Positions 16,990 to 26,897 of a DNA stretch of 50,631 nt are shown here, piece after piece. Each line of letters starts with the position of its first letter. Within the stretch, counting starts at the first letter, position 1. The notes below the pieces were generated by a model. It saw nothing but the letters and a program-made list of their open reading frames with translations. It ran no database searches and had not been told where the DNA came from. The DNA lies in contig CAMWXE010000037.1 in assembly GCA_947178145.1 (NCBI GenBank), positions 1 through 50,631 of the forward strand. The letters are read 5' to 3'. A program made the position numbers and the translations under genes. This DNA is from an uncultured Lachnospiraceae bacterium (GTDB lineage: Bacteria > Bacillota > Clostridia > Lachnospirales > Lachnospiraceae).

Positions 16990-18645
16990 TTATCTCATGC
17001 TGGATATATAGCATTCGTACAGGTACATATTTTTACAGACAGTCTCTATAAATTCATCGTTATAGAAAGATTTCTTATGCGTAAGGTGGCAGTCCGCCTT
17101 GCTGTCCACAATGTGGGAGATCAGGTCAAAAAAAGCGGCGTGACTTAAGCGGCAGGTTCCGTTTTCCTCCCTGCGGTAGATCAGAACCTCATCCTCCAGA
17201 AAACAGACCGCGTCTCCCCATGCCGCCTCTCCTCTGTCTTTTGGCGCGCCCAGGAGGAAATTAAAATGCACCATGATATTGGTCGCCTGTGTCAGACGGC
17301 GCAGCGCCGTTTCATCATACGCGTACAGTTCGCTGAGCGCTTCCGACGCCTTCTTTGCGTCGATCGGCTCCCCCTGCTCTGCCTTGCGGAGCACCTCAAG
17401 CTTCCCCGCGCTTCGTTCCGGCAGGGGGAACAATTCACGGAAATAGGCCTTTTCTATCTGCTGCTCCTTCCATGCCAGCTCCTTTTGGTAGCGTTTCTCG
17501 TACTCTGTGAAGTACAGGTCGGTCTTAAGCCACGCAAGCAGCTCTTCCTCAAAAGGCGAACTGCCGTCAAACTGGCTGCGCACTTCCCGCCACCCATAGT
17601 ATTCCAGATATCTGGGCTGGGAGCTTACATAGTCTCCATAGCGCGGGTGCAGCACCCAGTCGCGGAAATTGTTCTGGAAGCTGCGGCTGCGCAGAAGCTT
17701 TTTCCAGTCTCCTGCAGAACCATACCGTACCTTCAGGGCGCTGAAGCGCTGCATATGCGGCACATATCCGCATTCATGGACGGAATGCCCTTCCTCCGTA
17801 TGGTTCAGTGCGTCCACAAACGCATGGAAAAATTCCTGCCGTTTCTGGCGCAGATGGGTATATTCCTGCATTTTCGCCGCCAACTGCCGTGAAAACAAAG
17901 GCTGCGGCAGGCCGCAGAGGTTGCGGAGGGCAAATTCCATATCGGAATCAGGAAGGGAGGACATCAGCAGCCATTGCTCCGCCATGTCCGGAAAGCCCTC
18001 CGAAAAAGCATCCTGCTGTTCTTGGTCCCCCGTGTCCTGCCAGAGGCAGCATGCCTCCCTGCAGAAGGAAAAGAAGCGGTACTCTTCTTTCAGGTCAGGC
18101 CAGCACTGGAGATCCTGCACATACTCCCGGTGACACTGGTGTGCGGCAAGCAGCCCTTCCATACGGACATATTCGCTTTCCGCCTCAGGCGATGCCGCCA
18201 GCTTCGCCTGCCTGTCAGCAGCCGCCCTACCGTCTATATCCATGAAAAATCCATATGCAGTGCACAGGGCAAAATACAGATCCTGCCCTATCCCTTCCGG
18301 ACAAACCTGGCTTTCTTTTTGCAGGAAGTCGCAAAGTCCTGCCAGAACTTCCGGGCTGTACTGCCTTTGCAAAAAAACCGGGTGGCAGATAACGGACAAC
18401 CATTTGCGCTCTTTCCACTCTTCCCATAAGATATGCAGCAAGCGTTTTTGCCTCCCTGGCAGATTATTCTTTGACGCATCTGTTCCGCTTTCTATCCCTG
18501 TTTCTTCCTCATGATATTTATGGCAGATAAGCCGCAGGATCTCTCGCGACTGACGTTTTTCCAGGTTTGGCAGAAAATGTTCAACCCATCTTTGCATGAT
18601 TCCATGTACATTCTGCAGAAATTGCAATACTCTTGATAATATCAT
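16990..18645 (-). CDS. Unrecognised 551-residue cytoplasmic protein
   Basis: A long, intact, highly charged and aromatic-rich protein with no membrane segment or signal peptide. Several tryptophan/tyrosine-rich helical stretches are visible (WPDLKEEYRFFSFCREACC, SSQPRYLEYYGWREVR, TEYEKRYQKELAWKEQQ). I do not recognise the family and see no catalytic motif. The ATG at 18645 follows GGGAGG seven bases upstream; a TTG 15 bases earlier is part of that site and is rejected. The gene stands alone between the GntR operon and the aminotransferase, with a 310-base gap on its 5' side. Confidence 0.75.
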   Translation of the reverse strand: MILSRVLQFLQNVHGIMQRWVEHFLPNLEKRQSREILRLICHKYHEEETGIESGTDASKNNLPGRQKRLLHILWEEWKERKWLSVICHPVFLQRQYSPEVLAGLCDFLQKESQVCPEGIGQDLYFALCTAYGFFMDIDGRAAADRQAKLAASPEAESEYVRMEGLLAAHQCHREYVQDLQCWPDLKEEYRFFSFCREACCLWQDTGDQEQQDAFSEGFPDMAEQWLLMSSLPDSDMEFALRNLCGLPQPLFSRQLAAKMQEYTHLRQKRQEFFHAFVDALNHTEEGHSVHECGYVPHMQRFSALKVRYGSAGDWKKLLRSRSFQNNFRDWVLHPRYGDYVSSQPRYLEYYGWREVRSQFDGSSPFEEELLAWLKTDLYFTEYEKRYQKELAWKEQQIEKAYFRELFPLPERSAGKLEVLRKAEQGEPIDAKKASEALSELYAYDETALRRLTQATNIMVHFNFLLGAPKDRGEAAWGDAVCFLEDEVLIYRREENGTCRLSHAAFFDLISHIVDSKADCHLTHKKSFYNDEFIETVCKNMYLYECYISSMR

Positions 18646-18796
18646 CAAAAAACCTCCCAACTGCCCTACACGGTACCGTTACTCATTTCCGTGGCTGCTT
18701 CTTCAACTTATCGTGACAGCATCCACAGACCAGCCCTGGCTTTCCTGACAAATAGCTCTTGAATCATTCTTGTCTTCCTACAATCGAATACGGCGC

Positions 18797-18810
18797 AAAG
18801 GGCGCCCTTT
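18797..18810. repeat. Perfect 14-base palindrome
   Basis: AAAGGGCGCCCTTT, a perfect palindrome in the 5' region of the unknown gene, about 150 bases before its start. Possible operator. The rest of the gap 18646-18887 shows no gene. Confidence 0.4.
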
Positions 18811-18887
18811 TAAAAATGCACTCCTCCTTTTTGTAACCGCCCTTCTCTCTATTTCCTATCAGTATAGCACAAATACAATTAAAATAA

Positions 18888-18947
18888 AATAGAAATCCCC
18901 AAAGCAGCAACGCCTCAACAGCATGCTCCACTTTGGGAATTTCTATT
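18888..18947 (-). terminator. Terminator of the aminotransferase gene
   Basis: Arms 18888-18904 and 18931-18947 form a 17-pair stem with one mismatch; read on the minus strand it is followed by TTATTTT. The 26-base loop itself holds the palindrome AGCATGCT. Confidence 0.65.
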
Positions 18948-18955
18948 ATAAAGCA

Positions 18956-20239
18956 TTATTCAGCCAGGTACTTCTCAATCGATGCCAGCTTCACACAGTG
19001 TACAAAGACTGCACACGCCTGTTTGAGTTCTTCCGGTGTCGGAAGTGTCGGTGCAATACGGATGCTCGTGTCTGCCGGGTCTTTCATGTACGGGTAAGTC
19101 GAGCCAGCCGGTGTCATGACCACGCCGGCCTCCTTGCAGAGAGCTACGACACGCTTCGCACAGCCCTCCAAAGTATCAAATGCGATAAAATATCCGCCGA
19201 GCGGCCTGATCCAGCTTCCGATTTCCAGTCCGCCAAGCTCCTCCTCAAGACAATTGAGAACCGCCTCAAACTTCGGCTTTAACAGTGCCGCATGCTTTTC
19301 CATATGCGCGTGGACGCCCGCCGCGTTCTTGAAATACATCACATGGCGCATCTGATTGATCTTGTCAAATCCAATCGTCTGCAGGGATACTGTCTTTTTC
19401 ACTTCCGCGAGGTTTGTGGGCGATGTGATCAGAGCCGCCACGCCCGCGCCCGGGAACGTAACCTTCGACGTCGAGCACACCTGATAATACATATCGGGAT
19501 TTCCCGCCTTCTCGCACTCTGTCACGATATTGAGCATCTCCACCTTATTGTCCACATAGACATGATGGAACGCGTATGCATTATCCCAGTAGATTCTGAA
19601 ATCCGGCGCCGCCGGTTTCAGGTTCGCAAATCTTCTGACCACTTCGTCAGAATACACAACGCCTGCAGGGTTGGTGTATTTCGGAACATTCCAGATTCCC
19701 TTGACGGCAGAGTCATTGTTGACGTACTTTTCTACCAGATCCATATCCGGTCCGTTCTCGTCCATCGGAATGTTGATCATCTCGATGCCAAAACTTTCCG
19801 TGATGGCAAAATGTCTGTCATATCCCGGAACAGGGCACAGGAACTTTACTTTCTCCTGCCTGCACCATGGCGTATTGCCGCCAATTCCATGCACCATCGC
19901 CCTTGAAATCAAATCATACATGATACTTAAGCTCGAATTGCCAAATACCATCACATGGTCGACAGGACACTCCATCAGCTCCGCAAAAAGCGCCTTAGCC
20001 TCCTTGATTCCGTCAAATGCGCCGTAATTTCTGAGATCCACTTTGTCCTCGCCCTTAAACACGGACTTGCTGTTCAGCACGTCAAGCATGCCCACAGACA
20101 GGTCTAGCTGGTCTGCCGCCGGCTTACCGCGCGACATGTCAAGCTTTATGTCTGACTCTTTCAGCGCCTCATACTCTTCCTGCAGCTTTGTCTGTAGTGC
20201 GCGCAGTTCTTCCTTGCTTAAATCCTTGTATGCCTTCAT
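18956..20239 (-). CDS. Class I PLP aminotransferase (MocR-type AspAT group)
   Basis: A 427-residue pyridoxal-phosphate aminotransferase of the group I associate with subclass Ic aspartate aminotransferases. Visible features are the N-terminal DMSRGKPAADQLDLS, the cofactor-phosphate region VMVFGNSSLSIMYDL, WNVPKYTNPAGVVYS, YWDNAYAFHH, the Schiff-base lysine region CSTSKVTFPGAGVAAL and a C-terminal arginine in DTSIRIAPTLPTPEEL. The ATG at 20239 follows GGAGG ten bases upstream. Known members make aspartate or transaminate aromatic acids; a supply of aryl pyruvate to IorAB is possible but only an inference. Single-gene unit with its own promoter and terminator. Confidence 0.85.
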   Translation of the reverse strand: MKAYKDLSKEELRALQTKLQEEYEALKESDIKLDMSRGKPAADQLDLSVGMLDVLNSKSVFKGEDKVDLRNYGAFDGIKEAKALFAELMECPVDHVMVFGNSSLSIMYDLISRAMVHGIGGNTPWCRQEKVKFLCPVPGYDRHFAITESFGIEMINIPMDENGPDMDLVEKYVNNDSAVKGIWNVPKYTNPAGVVYSDEVVRRFANLKPAAPDFRIYWDNAYAFHHVYVDNKVEMLNIVTECEKAGNPDMYYQVCSTSKVTFPGAGVAALITSPTNLAEVKKTVSLQTIGFDKINQMRHVMYFKNAAGVHAHMEKHAALLKPKFEAVLNCLEEELGGLEIGSWIRPLGGYFIAFDTLEGCAKRVVALCKEAGVVMTPAGSTYPYMKDPADTSIRIAPTLPTPEELKQACAVFVHCVKLASIEKYLAE

Positions 20240-20364
20240 TTTTCCATAACCTCCATCATTCATACGTCTGGGACTTTTCATTCCTTATTCCCATACCACG
20301 TACAAAAATACCTTCGTGTACCACTTTTTTCCTCAAAAGCTGTTTCCCAACAGTTCCTTTCCTA

Positions 20365-20393
20365 CTATATAACATCTATTCCCATTCTGTCAA
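20365..20393 (-). promoter_or_regulatory. Promoter of the aminotransferase
   Basis: TTGACA (complement of 20388-20393), a 17-base spacer and ATATAG (complement of 20365-20370), about 126 bases before the start codon. Confidence 0.65.
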
Positions 20394-20443
20394 TATCCTG
20401 TATACGTGTATATTGGTATTTTTGCGTATGATTAGGTTATTCT

Positions 20444-21757
20444 TCACACTACAGCCTCCACAATTACCTTGTCTCCCACCTTTATCTCTCTGACACCTGT
20501 CTCTTTTGTCTTATTGAATTGAAAACTGAGCAGATATCTGGTTTCTGGTGCGCGATTCCACATAATAATTCCCGGTTCCATTGATGATTGGCTTTAAGTA
20601 GAGCATGAAATAACGTCGTCCGTCTTCCTCAAGGAATCGCTTGTCCTGATCGCCATAAACATCATCAAAATGCTCCACAAATTTTGCAAGAATACGCTCC
20701 ATATCCAACCGGCCGTCTCGGACAAACTGATTCTTATCCTGCAAAGACAGCCTGTACATATTCCCGTTCTGAACTTCCGGCAGTGTCAGAAAATAGTTAT
20801 ACAGCCGCGTCTCAAAAATCCTGTTTGCAATCCGTACTGTCTCATGTTCCACTGTTATAAAGCCAAACAGGAGCAGCATATCCGTTGCCTGATCGTCTGC
20901 ATTATATGCGATTACCTGCCCCTGAAACAAAAGCTGGTAAATCATGCGCTTCATCTCTGGATAATCATTTAATTTTCCAATTAACGACTCAAACAAAGGA
21001 TTTTTTTCAGACAGCAGCCTTTTTACTGCTTCCAATACCCCCTTCTTTGTCCACGCAGCATGACTGTCAGGAAACGCCTCTGTTCCGGTAATTTCCTCAT
21101 CGATATATTTGCAGAGCGCCGATACAAGGAATGGATAGCCAGACGAATAGTCGTAAATCCATTCAGCGATTGCTCCCACGTCCATTCCCGTATCATGGTC
21201 TGCCTCATACTGCCCTAACATCCCGGCAATTTCCCCTGCCGAAAAGCTCATGTCCACACGAAATTTTGCAGCAATGTTCCACGGACTGTTCTGTCTATGC
21301 TCTTCCTCCAGGCGTATCTTTTGCCGCATATTGCGAACATCATACACACTGGCAAGAATCACCGACTGGAATGTCGGCGTTTCCATTCTGTCTAGATAAC
21401 AAGCCCTAAGCTGTGCCAGAAAATCCAGAAACACCTGATTGTCTGCCGCGGTATCGACCTCATCGACCAGCAGCACAATCGACTTGTCTGACTGTTCACA
21501 CCAATGATTAAAACAGTCAAATATATCTGCCATTCGGACATTGTTATTCGTATTTTTCGACAATTCTATCAGCTCTGTTTCCACCTGTGCCGAAACATTC
21601 TCCATGCGCCGGACTTTCTTTGCAGTTTCTCGCGCCAGACCATTCACAAAAGCGGCTTCCGATGCAAAATCCGAGCAGCTCATCCGTTGAAAATCCAGAC
21701 TGACGACAATGTATCCGCCCTGAAGATACCCCGCCAGCGCCCGCAGTGTGGTAGTTG
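20444..21757 (-). pseudogene. AAA-like ATPase/PD-(D/E)XK nuclease protein with two deletions
   Basis: The body is a member of the AAA-like family common in gut Firmicutes and Bacteroides (IVLLVDEVDTAADNQVFLDFL, FLVSALCKYIDEE, EDGRRYFMLYLKPIINGTGNYY). Two pieces are missing. At the front, the usual start and Walker A block are gone: a ribosome site (21758-21766) runs straight into ATTTLRALAGYL, where GKTTT would be expected, so the lysine is lost. At the back, the intact frame ends at 20511, but one frame over the tail continues as YLLSFQFNKTKETGVREIK and VGDKVIVEAVV, ending at 20444. So part of the C-terminal nuclease domain is deleted out of frame. Family alignment is from memory. Confidence 0.7.
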
Positions 21758-21789
21758 CCCCCTTCCGAAACACCTCTATTTTAACCACA

Positions 21790-21818
21790 ATTCTATCATG
21801 CCCCCGTCTAAATAGCAA
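21790..21818 (-). promoter_or_regulatory. Retained promoter of the decayed AAA gene
   Basis: TTGCTA (complement of 21813-21818), 17-base spacer, TAGAAT (complement of 21790-21795). A Shine-Dalgarno-like GGAAGGGGG follows at 21758-21766, directly fused to the truncated coding sequence. Confidence 0.5.
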
Positions 21819-21935
21819 GGTTGGAGCGTATCTGGAAAACACTTGTCGCCAGATTCCCGGAATCACAGATACCTCTTGACGCAGCTTTCATCTGTTGATA
21901 TGATGAAGAAAATCTTTTGAGGAAAGGAGACCGTC

Positions 21936-22586
21936 ATGAAAATTCTGATTGTGGAGGACGATAGGACATTGAACAACGGCATCGCGTTATCCTTAGGCGA
22001 TGATGATATTTTGCAGGCCTTCAGCATCGGGGAGGCGGAAAAACTGTTAGACAGCAGGATTGATCTGATGATTCTCGATATCAACCTGCCTGACGGCAGC
22101 GGTCTTGATTTTTGCCGCAAAATCAGGCAGACAGGCAGCCTTCCCATCATCTTCCTGACTGCCAACGATATGGAGATTGACATCGTGACAGGTCTTGAGA
22201 CAGGCGCTGATGACTATATCACAAAACCTTTTTCGCTTGCGGTCCTGCGCGCAAGGGTAAATGCTGTCCTGCGGCGCAGACAGAATGACAATACCGTTTT
22301 CCGTTCGGGAAACTTTGTGTTTGATTTTGACAGTATGAAATTCCTTGTCGGCAACACGCCAGTCGAGCTCAGCAAGACGGAACAGCGGCTCTTAAAAATC
22401 TTTGTTCAAAACCCAGGACAAACCATGCCGCGCGAAATGCTGCTTGACCGTGTCTGGACTGACCATGCTGAGTTTGTCGAAGAAAATGCATTGTCGGTCG
22501 CGGTCAATCGGCTGCGCCAGAAATTACCCGGAGTGCCAATCAAATCCATTTACGGAATCGGTTATGTATGGGAGCCGCAGAAATGA
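21936..22586 (+). CDS. OmpR-family response regulator
   Basis: A 216-residue regulator with a receiver domain (KILIVEDD, phosphorylated Asp48 in LMILDINLP, Lys97 in ITKPFS) and a winged-helix DNA-binding domain ending KSIYGIGYVWEPQ. Start follows AAAGGAGACCGTC. Its stop overlaps the kinase start as ATGA. With the kinase and the ABC pair downstream it forms a Bce/Vra-like antimicrobial-peptide sensing module; it probably activates the transporter promoter at 23500-23580. Confidence 0.92.
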   Translation: MKILIVEDDRTLNNGIALSLGDDDILQAFSIGEAEKLLDSRIDLMILDINLPDGSGLDFCRKIRQTGSLPIIFLTANDMEIDIVTGLETGADDYITKPFSLAVLRARVNAVLRRRQNDNTVFRSGNFVFDFDSMKFLVGNTPVELSKTEQRLLKIFVQNPGQTMPREMLLDRVWTDHAEFVEENALSVAVNRLRQKLPGVPIKSIYGIGYVWEPQK

Positions 22587-23488
22587 GATATATTATCGGA
22601 ATGATCATTTTTATACTGCTCGCAGTCATTGTTGTACTATATCTGCATACATCAAAAATGTTATCCGAGCTTGACAAAATGCTGGACAGTGCGATCGACA
22701 ACACTTTCAATGAAAGCACTTTTACGGAAGAAAAACTGTCCAAAATAGAATCCAAGATGTACCGCTATCTGTCATCGGGAAACACCTCCTTAAAGCAGAT
22801 CCATTCTGAAAAGGACCGCATCAAGACGCTGATTGCGGATATCTCCCACCAGACCAAGACACCCATATCCAACATTTTACTGTATTCCCAGCTCCTCAAG
22901 GAAATACCCGGGCTGGATGACAACGCCAGAAGAATCGCATCCCAGATCGAGGAACAGACGGAGAAACTAAGCTTCCTGACCGCATCGCTCATCAAGACTT
23001 CCCGTCTGGAAAACGGCATAATCAACGTCGTCCCAAAGGAGAACAGCATCCAAAAACTCATCGAGTGTATCGACTACCGCGATGCGGCAGTTGCGAAGGG
23101 AATTCACTACAAGACAGCATCCGTACCCGACTGCACCGCTTATTTTGACTTTAAATGGACCGTCGAGGCAGTGTCAAATATTGTCGACAATGCGATAAAA
23201 TATACAGCCGCCGGCGGCACAGTCACCGTCAGCGCCAAAGACTACGAAATGTTTGCGTGCGTCCTGATCGCAGACACCGGCATCGGACTGTCGGAGGATG
23301 AGACTGCCAGAATATTTGCGCGCTTTTACCGCTCCCCCGAGGTGAGCGACGAGCGCGGTGTCGGCATCGGACTGTATCTGGCGCGGGAAATCCTCTCGAA
23401 AGAGAGCGGATACATCAAAGTGTCCTCAGAAAAGGGAAAAGGTTCTGTTTTTTCTGTATTTCTGCCCAAAAAGTTAAATCTGCTATAA
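22583..23488 (+). CDS. Sensor histidine kinase, short intramembrane-type
   Basis: A 301-residue kinase with one clear N-terminal membrane segment (residues about 3-20) and no extracellular sensor domain. The phosphorylation site is His89 in ADISHQTKTPISN. The ATPase domain shows the N box NIVDNAIKY, G1 DTGIGLSEDE and G2 GVGIGLYLAREI. The ATG at 22583 overlaps the regulator stop. Kinases without a sensor domain beside FtsX-type ABC transporters usually receive the signal from the transporter itself; that is the likely arrangement here. Confidence 0.9.
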   Translation: MRYIIGMIIFILLAVIVVLYLHTSKMLSELDKMLDSAIDNTFNESTFTEEKLSKIESKMYRYLSSGNTSLKQIHSEKDRIKTLIADISHQTKTPISNILLYSQLLKEIPGLDDNARRIASQIEEQTEKLSFLTASLIKTSRLENGIINVVPKENSIQKLIECIDYRDAAVAKGIHYKTASVPDCTAYFDFKWTVEAVSNIVDNAIKYTAAGGTVTVSAKDYEMFACVLIADTGIGLSEDETARIFARFYRSPEVSDERGVGIGLYLAREILSKESGYIKVSSEKGKGSVFSVFLPKKLNLL

Positions 23489-23504
23489 CAGTTTGATCGT
23501 TTCC

Positions 23505-23575
23505 AAACCCTTTTACGATTCTTTCAGAACTGTAAGAATTCAGAAAGTATTGAGAAAGAATTCCCTGTTATCATA
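23505..23575 (+). promoter_or_regulatory. Transporter promoter with direct repeats
   Basis: Before the ABC ATPase, three roughly 11-base units lie head to tail: TTTCAGAACTG, TAAGAATTCAG and AAAGTATTGAG. This is the direct-repeat layout typical of OmpR-type regulators. TTGAGA with CATAGT about 16 bases downstream is a candidate core promoter. Probably the target of the regulator encoded upstream. Confidence 0.45.
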
Positions 23576-23646
23576 GTGTATGTAAAGAGGATTTGCATAC
23601 ACTATTTTTCGTGTGCAAGGGGAAATCATTGATTAGGAGGTATATG

Positions 23647-24324
23647 ATGGACATATTGAAAGCAACAGATTTGAAAAAATACTACGGCAGCGGCGACACC
23701 GTTGTAAAAGCGCTGGACGGCATCAATTTATCGATTTCGGACGGCGAATTTGCGGCGATTGTCGGGACTTCGGGCAGCGGCAAGTCAACGCTTCTGCACA
23801 TGCTCGGCGGTCTTGACAGACCGACGGATGGGTCTGTCGAGGTGGAGGGTCACAATATCTTTACCCTGAAAGATGACTCGCTGACAATCTTTCGCCGGCG
23901 CAAGATTGGCTTTATCTTTCAAAACTACAATCTCGTTCCCGTGCTGAACGTATATGAAAATATTGTTCTGCCCATCGAACTGGACGGAAATAAGATTGAT
24001 AAATCCCACATTGAAACGATTCTGGAGACGCTCGGCCTGACCGAAAAGGTCAATAATCTGCCAAACCAGCTTTCCGGCGGACAGCAGCAAAGAGTCGCGA
24101 TTGCCCGCGCACTCGCGTCAAAACCCGCGATCATCCTTGCCGATGAGCCGACAGGAAACCTAGACAGCAAGACGAGCCTCGACGTGATGGGACTTTTGAA
24201 GGTGACAAGCGCGCGCTTTTCCCAGACAATTGTCATGATCACACACAACGAGGAAATCGCGCAGATGACGGACAGAATCATACGCATTGAAGATGGAAGG
24301 ATTATAGGTGATAAAAATGTTTGA
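23647..24324 (+). CDS. ABC transporter ATPase (BceA/LolD-like)
   Basis: A 225-residue ATPase starting [14 protein letters not shown]. Walker A GTSGSGKS is at 40-47, the Q-loop region [20 protein letters not shown], the signature [15 protein letters not shown], Walker [12 protein letters not shown] and a switch histidine in MITHNEEIA. Of two adjacent ATGs the second (23647) has the better spacing from AGGAGG. It powers the FtsX permease that overlaps its 3' end. Confidence 0.93.
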   Translation: MDILKATDLKKYYGSGDTVVKALDGINLSISDGEFAAIVGTSGSGKSTLLHMLGGLDRPTDGSVEVEGHNIFTLKDDSLTIFRRRKIGFIFQNYNLVPVLNVYENIVLPIELDGNKIDKSHIETILETLGLTEKVNNLPNQLSGGQQQRVAIARALASKPAIILADEPTGNLDSKTSLDVMGLLKVTSARFSQTIVMITHNEEIAQMTDRIIRIEDGRIIGDKNV

Positions 24325-26887
24325 GATAACTTTGTTTCAAGTAGACAGCAAAAAAGCAGTCCGCCGTCTCTCCAGCCGCAGCTTTAGAGCCAACGCAGCG
24401 CGAAACTGGATCGCTGTGACGGCGATCGCACTCACCGCGATCCTGTTCACCGCACTTTTTACAGTCGGCAGCGGAATGGTGGAAAATATCCAGAAGCAGA
24501 CCATGCGCCAGGCGGGCGGCGACGGTATGGTCTGTTTAAAATATATCACAGAAGAACAGTTTCAGGCGGTTGAAAACCATCCGCTGATCGACAAGATTTC
24601 ATACAACAGAATCATGTGTGAAAGCGTGGAGAGCGATGCGCTGTTAAAACGCCATGCCGAGATCTATTATATGAATGATGTCGGTATGGAGCTTGGTTTC
24701 TGTGTCCCGACACACGGACATAAACCGGAAAAGGAAAACGAAATTATCATGGATACAAGAGCCATGAAACTGCTTGGTCTTCCCGAGGAAATCGGCGCAG
24801 CCGTGACATTGCGCATGAAACTTCACGGCGGCAGGATCGCAGAGCGGGAATTTGTACTGTCCGGCTGGTGGGAAGCGGACCCGGCATTTAATGTGTCGAT
24901 CATGGTGGTCTCGAAAGCCTATATGGACGCGCACATTGACGAGCTGTACAACAGCTGCAAAGAAAACTATGAGATGACCGGCGTTATCAACAGTTATATC
25001 ATGTTTCGTAATTCGCTTGGCTTAGCGCAAAAGCTCGAGCGCGTGATCACAGAGAGCGGTTATTCCATGGATGAAAATGCTCCGAATTATATTGCATCCA
25101 ATGTAAACTGGTCTTACATCTCAAGTAATTTTACTCTGGATCTTCCAACGGTTCTGGGGATATTGGCGGCAATTGCACTGATCGTATTTACAGGATACCT
25201 GATCATCTACAATATATTTCAGATATCCATCACAAAGGATATCCGTTTCTACGGATTGTTAAAGACTATCGGAACGACCGGCAGACAGATCCGGCAGATG
25301 ATCCGCAGACAAACGCTGATATTGTCATGTATTGGCATTCCGATCGGGCTGTTCATTGGATATTTTATCGGAACTGCAATTGTTCCGGTAATCATGAATC
25401 ACAGCACCTATGCCGGAGCGGCATTTACCACAAGCGCAAACCCAGTTATCTTCGTCGGCAGTACGGTTTTTGCCCTTGTCACCGTTGCAGTCAGCACCGC
25501 AAAACCCGGGAGGATTGCCGCGGGAGTGTCGCCCGTCGAGGCTGTGCGGTACACGGACAACACATCTGTGAAAAAGAAAAACCGCAAGTCACGAAACGGT
25601 GCGAAGATCCGCGGCATGGCGGCGGCAAACTTAGGCAGAAACAAGAAGCGCACCGTACTTGTGGTGATATCGATGTCATTGTCTCTTGTGCTGTTTAACA
25701 CTGCTTATACATTTAGTATCGGATTTGATATGGATAAGTACCTCTCCAACTTTGTTGACACGGATGTCCTTGTTTCCCATGCAAATCTTATCAATTATGC
25801 GTATCGCGGGGATGACGACACGGTGACGGACAGCATGATTTCATCCATTGAGGCGCAGGACGGTTTCAAAGAAGGCGGACGCTTTTTTGCAGAGATTCGG
25901 GACGCCGAATGCTTCAGGGTTAAGCCCCGCGAAAACGAAACGCCGGCCTGGCTTGGAAACAAAGATGAAGACGGAAATTACTTCTGCGCGGTTTATGGAC
26001 TGGAAGATTTCCCGCTCGGCAATCTGGAAGTTCTGGAAGGCGAGATCGACTATGAAAAACTCAGGACGGGCAGCTATATTTTGGAGGGCGTAGATCTGGA
26101 TGATCACCAAACCCCGCAATGGGATACATCACATTACGATATCGGCGACACCGTGACACTCTGCAATTACAGAGGTGACGGCGAAACCACAGCCGAAAAC
26201 GAATATACCGAATATCAGTACGAAGTCATGGCAAAGGTTGCCATCAAATACTACACAAATACCTGCCGCATACATTATCCTCATACCTATTATCTGCCCG
26301 CTGACGTCTACAAAACAATGGTTAAAAATCCCGGTGCCATGATGTATGCGTATGATGTTGAGGACGGCTCAGAGGCATCGATGGAAGCGTTTCTACAAAA
26401 TTATACTGAGAATATAGAACCTGTTATGGCCTATTCCTCAAAGGATACCTATGTAAAAGAATTCGAGGATACCTGCAATACCGTGCTCCTGGTTGGCGGA
26501 ATATTAAGTCTCATCATCGGGCTGATCGGAATCCTGAATTTTGTCAACTCGATGCTTACCAGCATTTTCACGCGCAGGCGGGAGTTTGCAATGCTCCAGT
26601 CTGTCGGGATGACGACAAAGCAGCTGCGGAAAATGCTGATCACCGAAGGTCTCCTGTACACCGCTTCATCGGGACTGGCCTCCGCCGCATTGAGTGTCAT
26701 GGCGTCAGGTGTCATTGCAAACACCATCGCCAGCAATCTGTGGTTCTTCTCATATCAGTTCACGCTGCTTCCCATTATCGTGACAATTCCGATACTGCTT
26801 TTCTTCGGAGCTCTGCTGCCGGTACTTGTACTGAAATCCATCGAAAAGCAAAGTATCGTCGACAGACTAAGGGAAGCAGAGGCGTAA
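24317..26887 (+). CDS. FtsX-type ABC transporter permease
   Basis: An 856-residue permease with duplicated FtsX architecture. TM1 is near residues 27-50, followed by an extracellular domain of about 210 residues, then three TM segments; a second copy starts near residue 440 with another large extracellular domain (about 465-700) and three final TM segments. This eight-segment form differs from the ten-segment BceB. The ATG at 24317 follows AGGTG and overlaps the ATPase gene; a GTG nine bases upstream is the alternative. It likely removes or releases a membrane-active peptide and signals to the kinase. Confidence 0.88.
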   Translation: MFEITLFQVDSKKAVRRLSSRSFRANAARNWIAVTAIALTAILFTALFTVGSGMVENIQKQTMRQAGGDGMVCLKYITEEQFQAVENHPLIDKISYNRIMCESVESDALLKRHAEIYYMNDVGMELGFCVPTHGHKPEKENEIIMDTRAMKLLGLPEEIGAAVTLRMKLHGGRIAEREFVLSGWWEADPAFNVSIMVVSKAYMDAHIDELYNSCKENYEMTGVINSYIMFRNSLGLAQKLERVITESGYSMDENAPNYIASNVNWSYISSNFTLDLPTVLGILAAIALIVFTGYLIIYNIFQISITKDIRFYGLLKTIGTTGRQIRQMIRRQTLILSCIGIPIGLFIGYFIGTAIVPVIMNHSTYAGAAFTTSANPVIFVGSTVFALVTVAVSTAKPGRIAAGVSPVEAVRYTDNTSVKKKNRKSRNGAKIRGMAAANLGRNKKRTVLVVISMSLSLVLFNTAYTFSIGFDMDKYLSNFVDTDVLVSHANLINYAYRGDDDTVTDSMISSIEAQDGFKEGGRFFAEIRDAECFRVKPRENETPAWLGNKDEDGNYFCAVYGLEDFPLGNLEVLEGEIDYEKLRTGSYILEGVDLDDHQTPQWDTSHYDIGDTVTLCNYRGDGETTAENEYTEYQYEVMAKVAIKYYTNTCRIHYPHTYYLPADVYKTMVKNPGAMMYAYDVEDGSEASMEAFLQNYTENIEPVMAYSSKDTYVKEFEDTCNTVLLVGGILSLIIGLIGILNFVNSMLTSIFTRRREFAMLQSVGMTTKQLRKMLITEGLLYTASSGLASAALSVMASGVIANTIASNLWFFSYQFTLLPIIVTIPILLFFGALLPVLVLKSIEKQSIVDRLREAEA

Positions 26888-26897
26888 AGAACGCACT

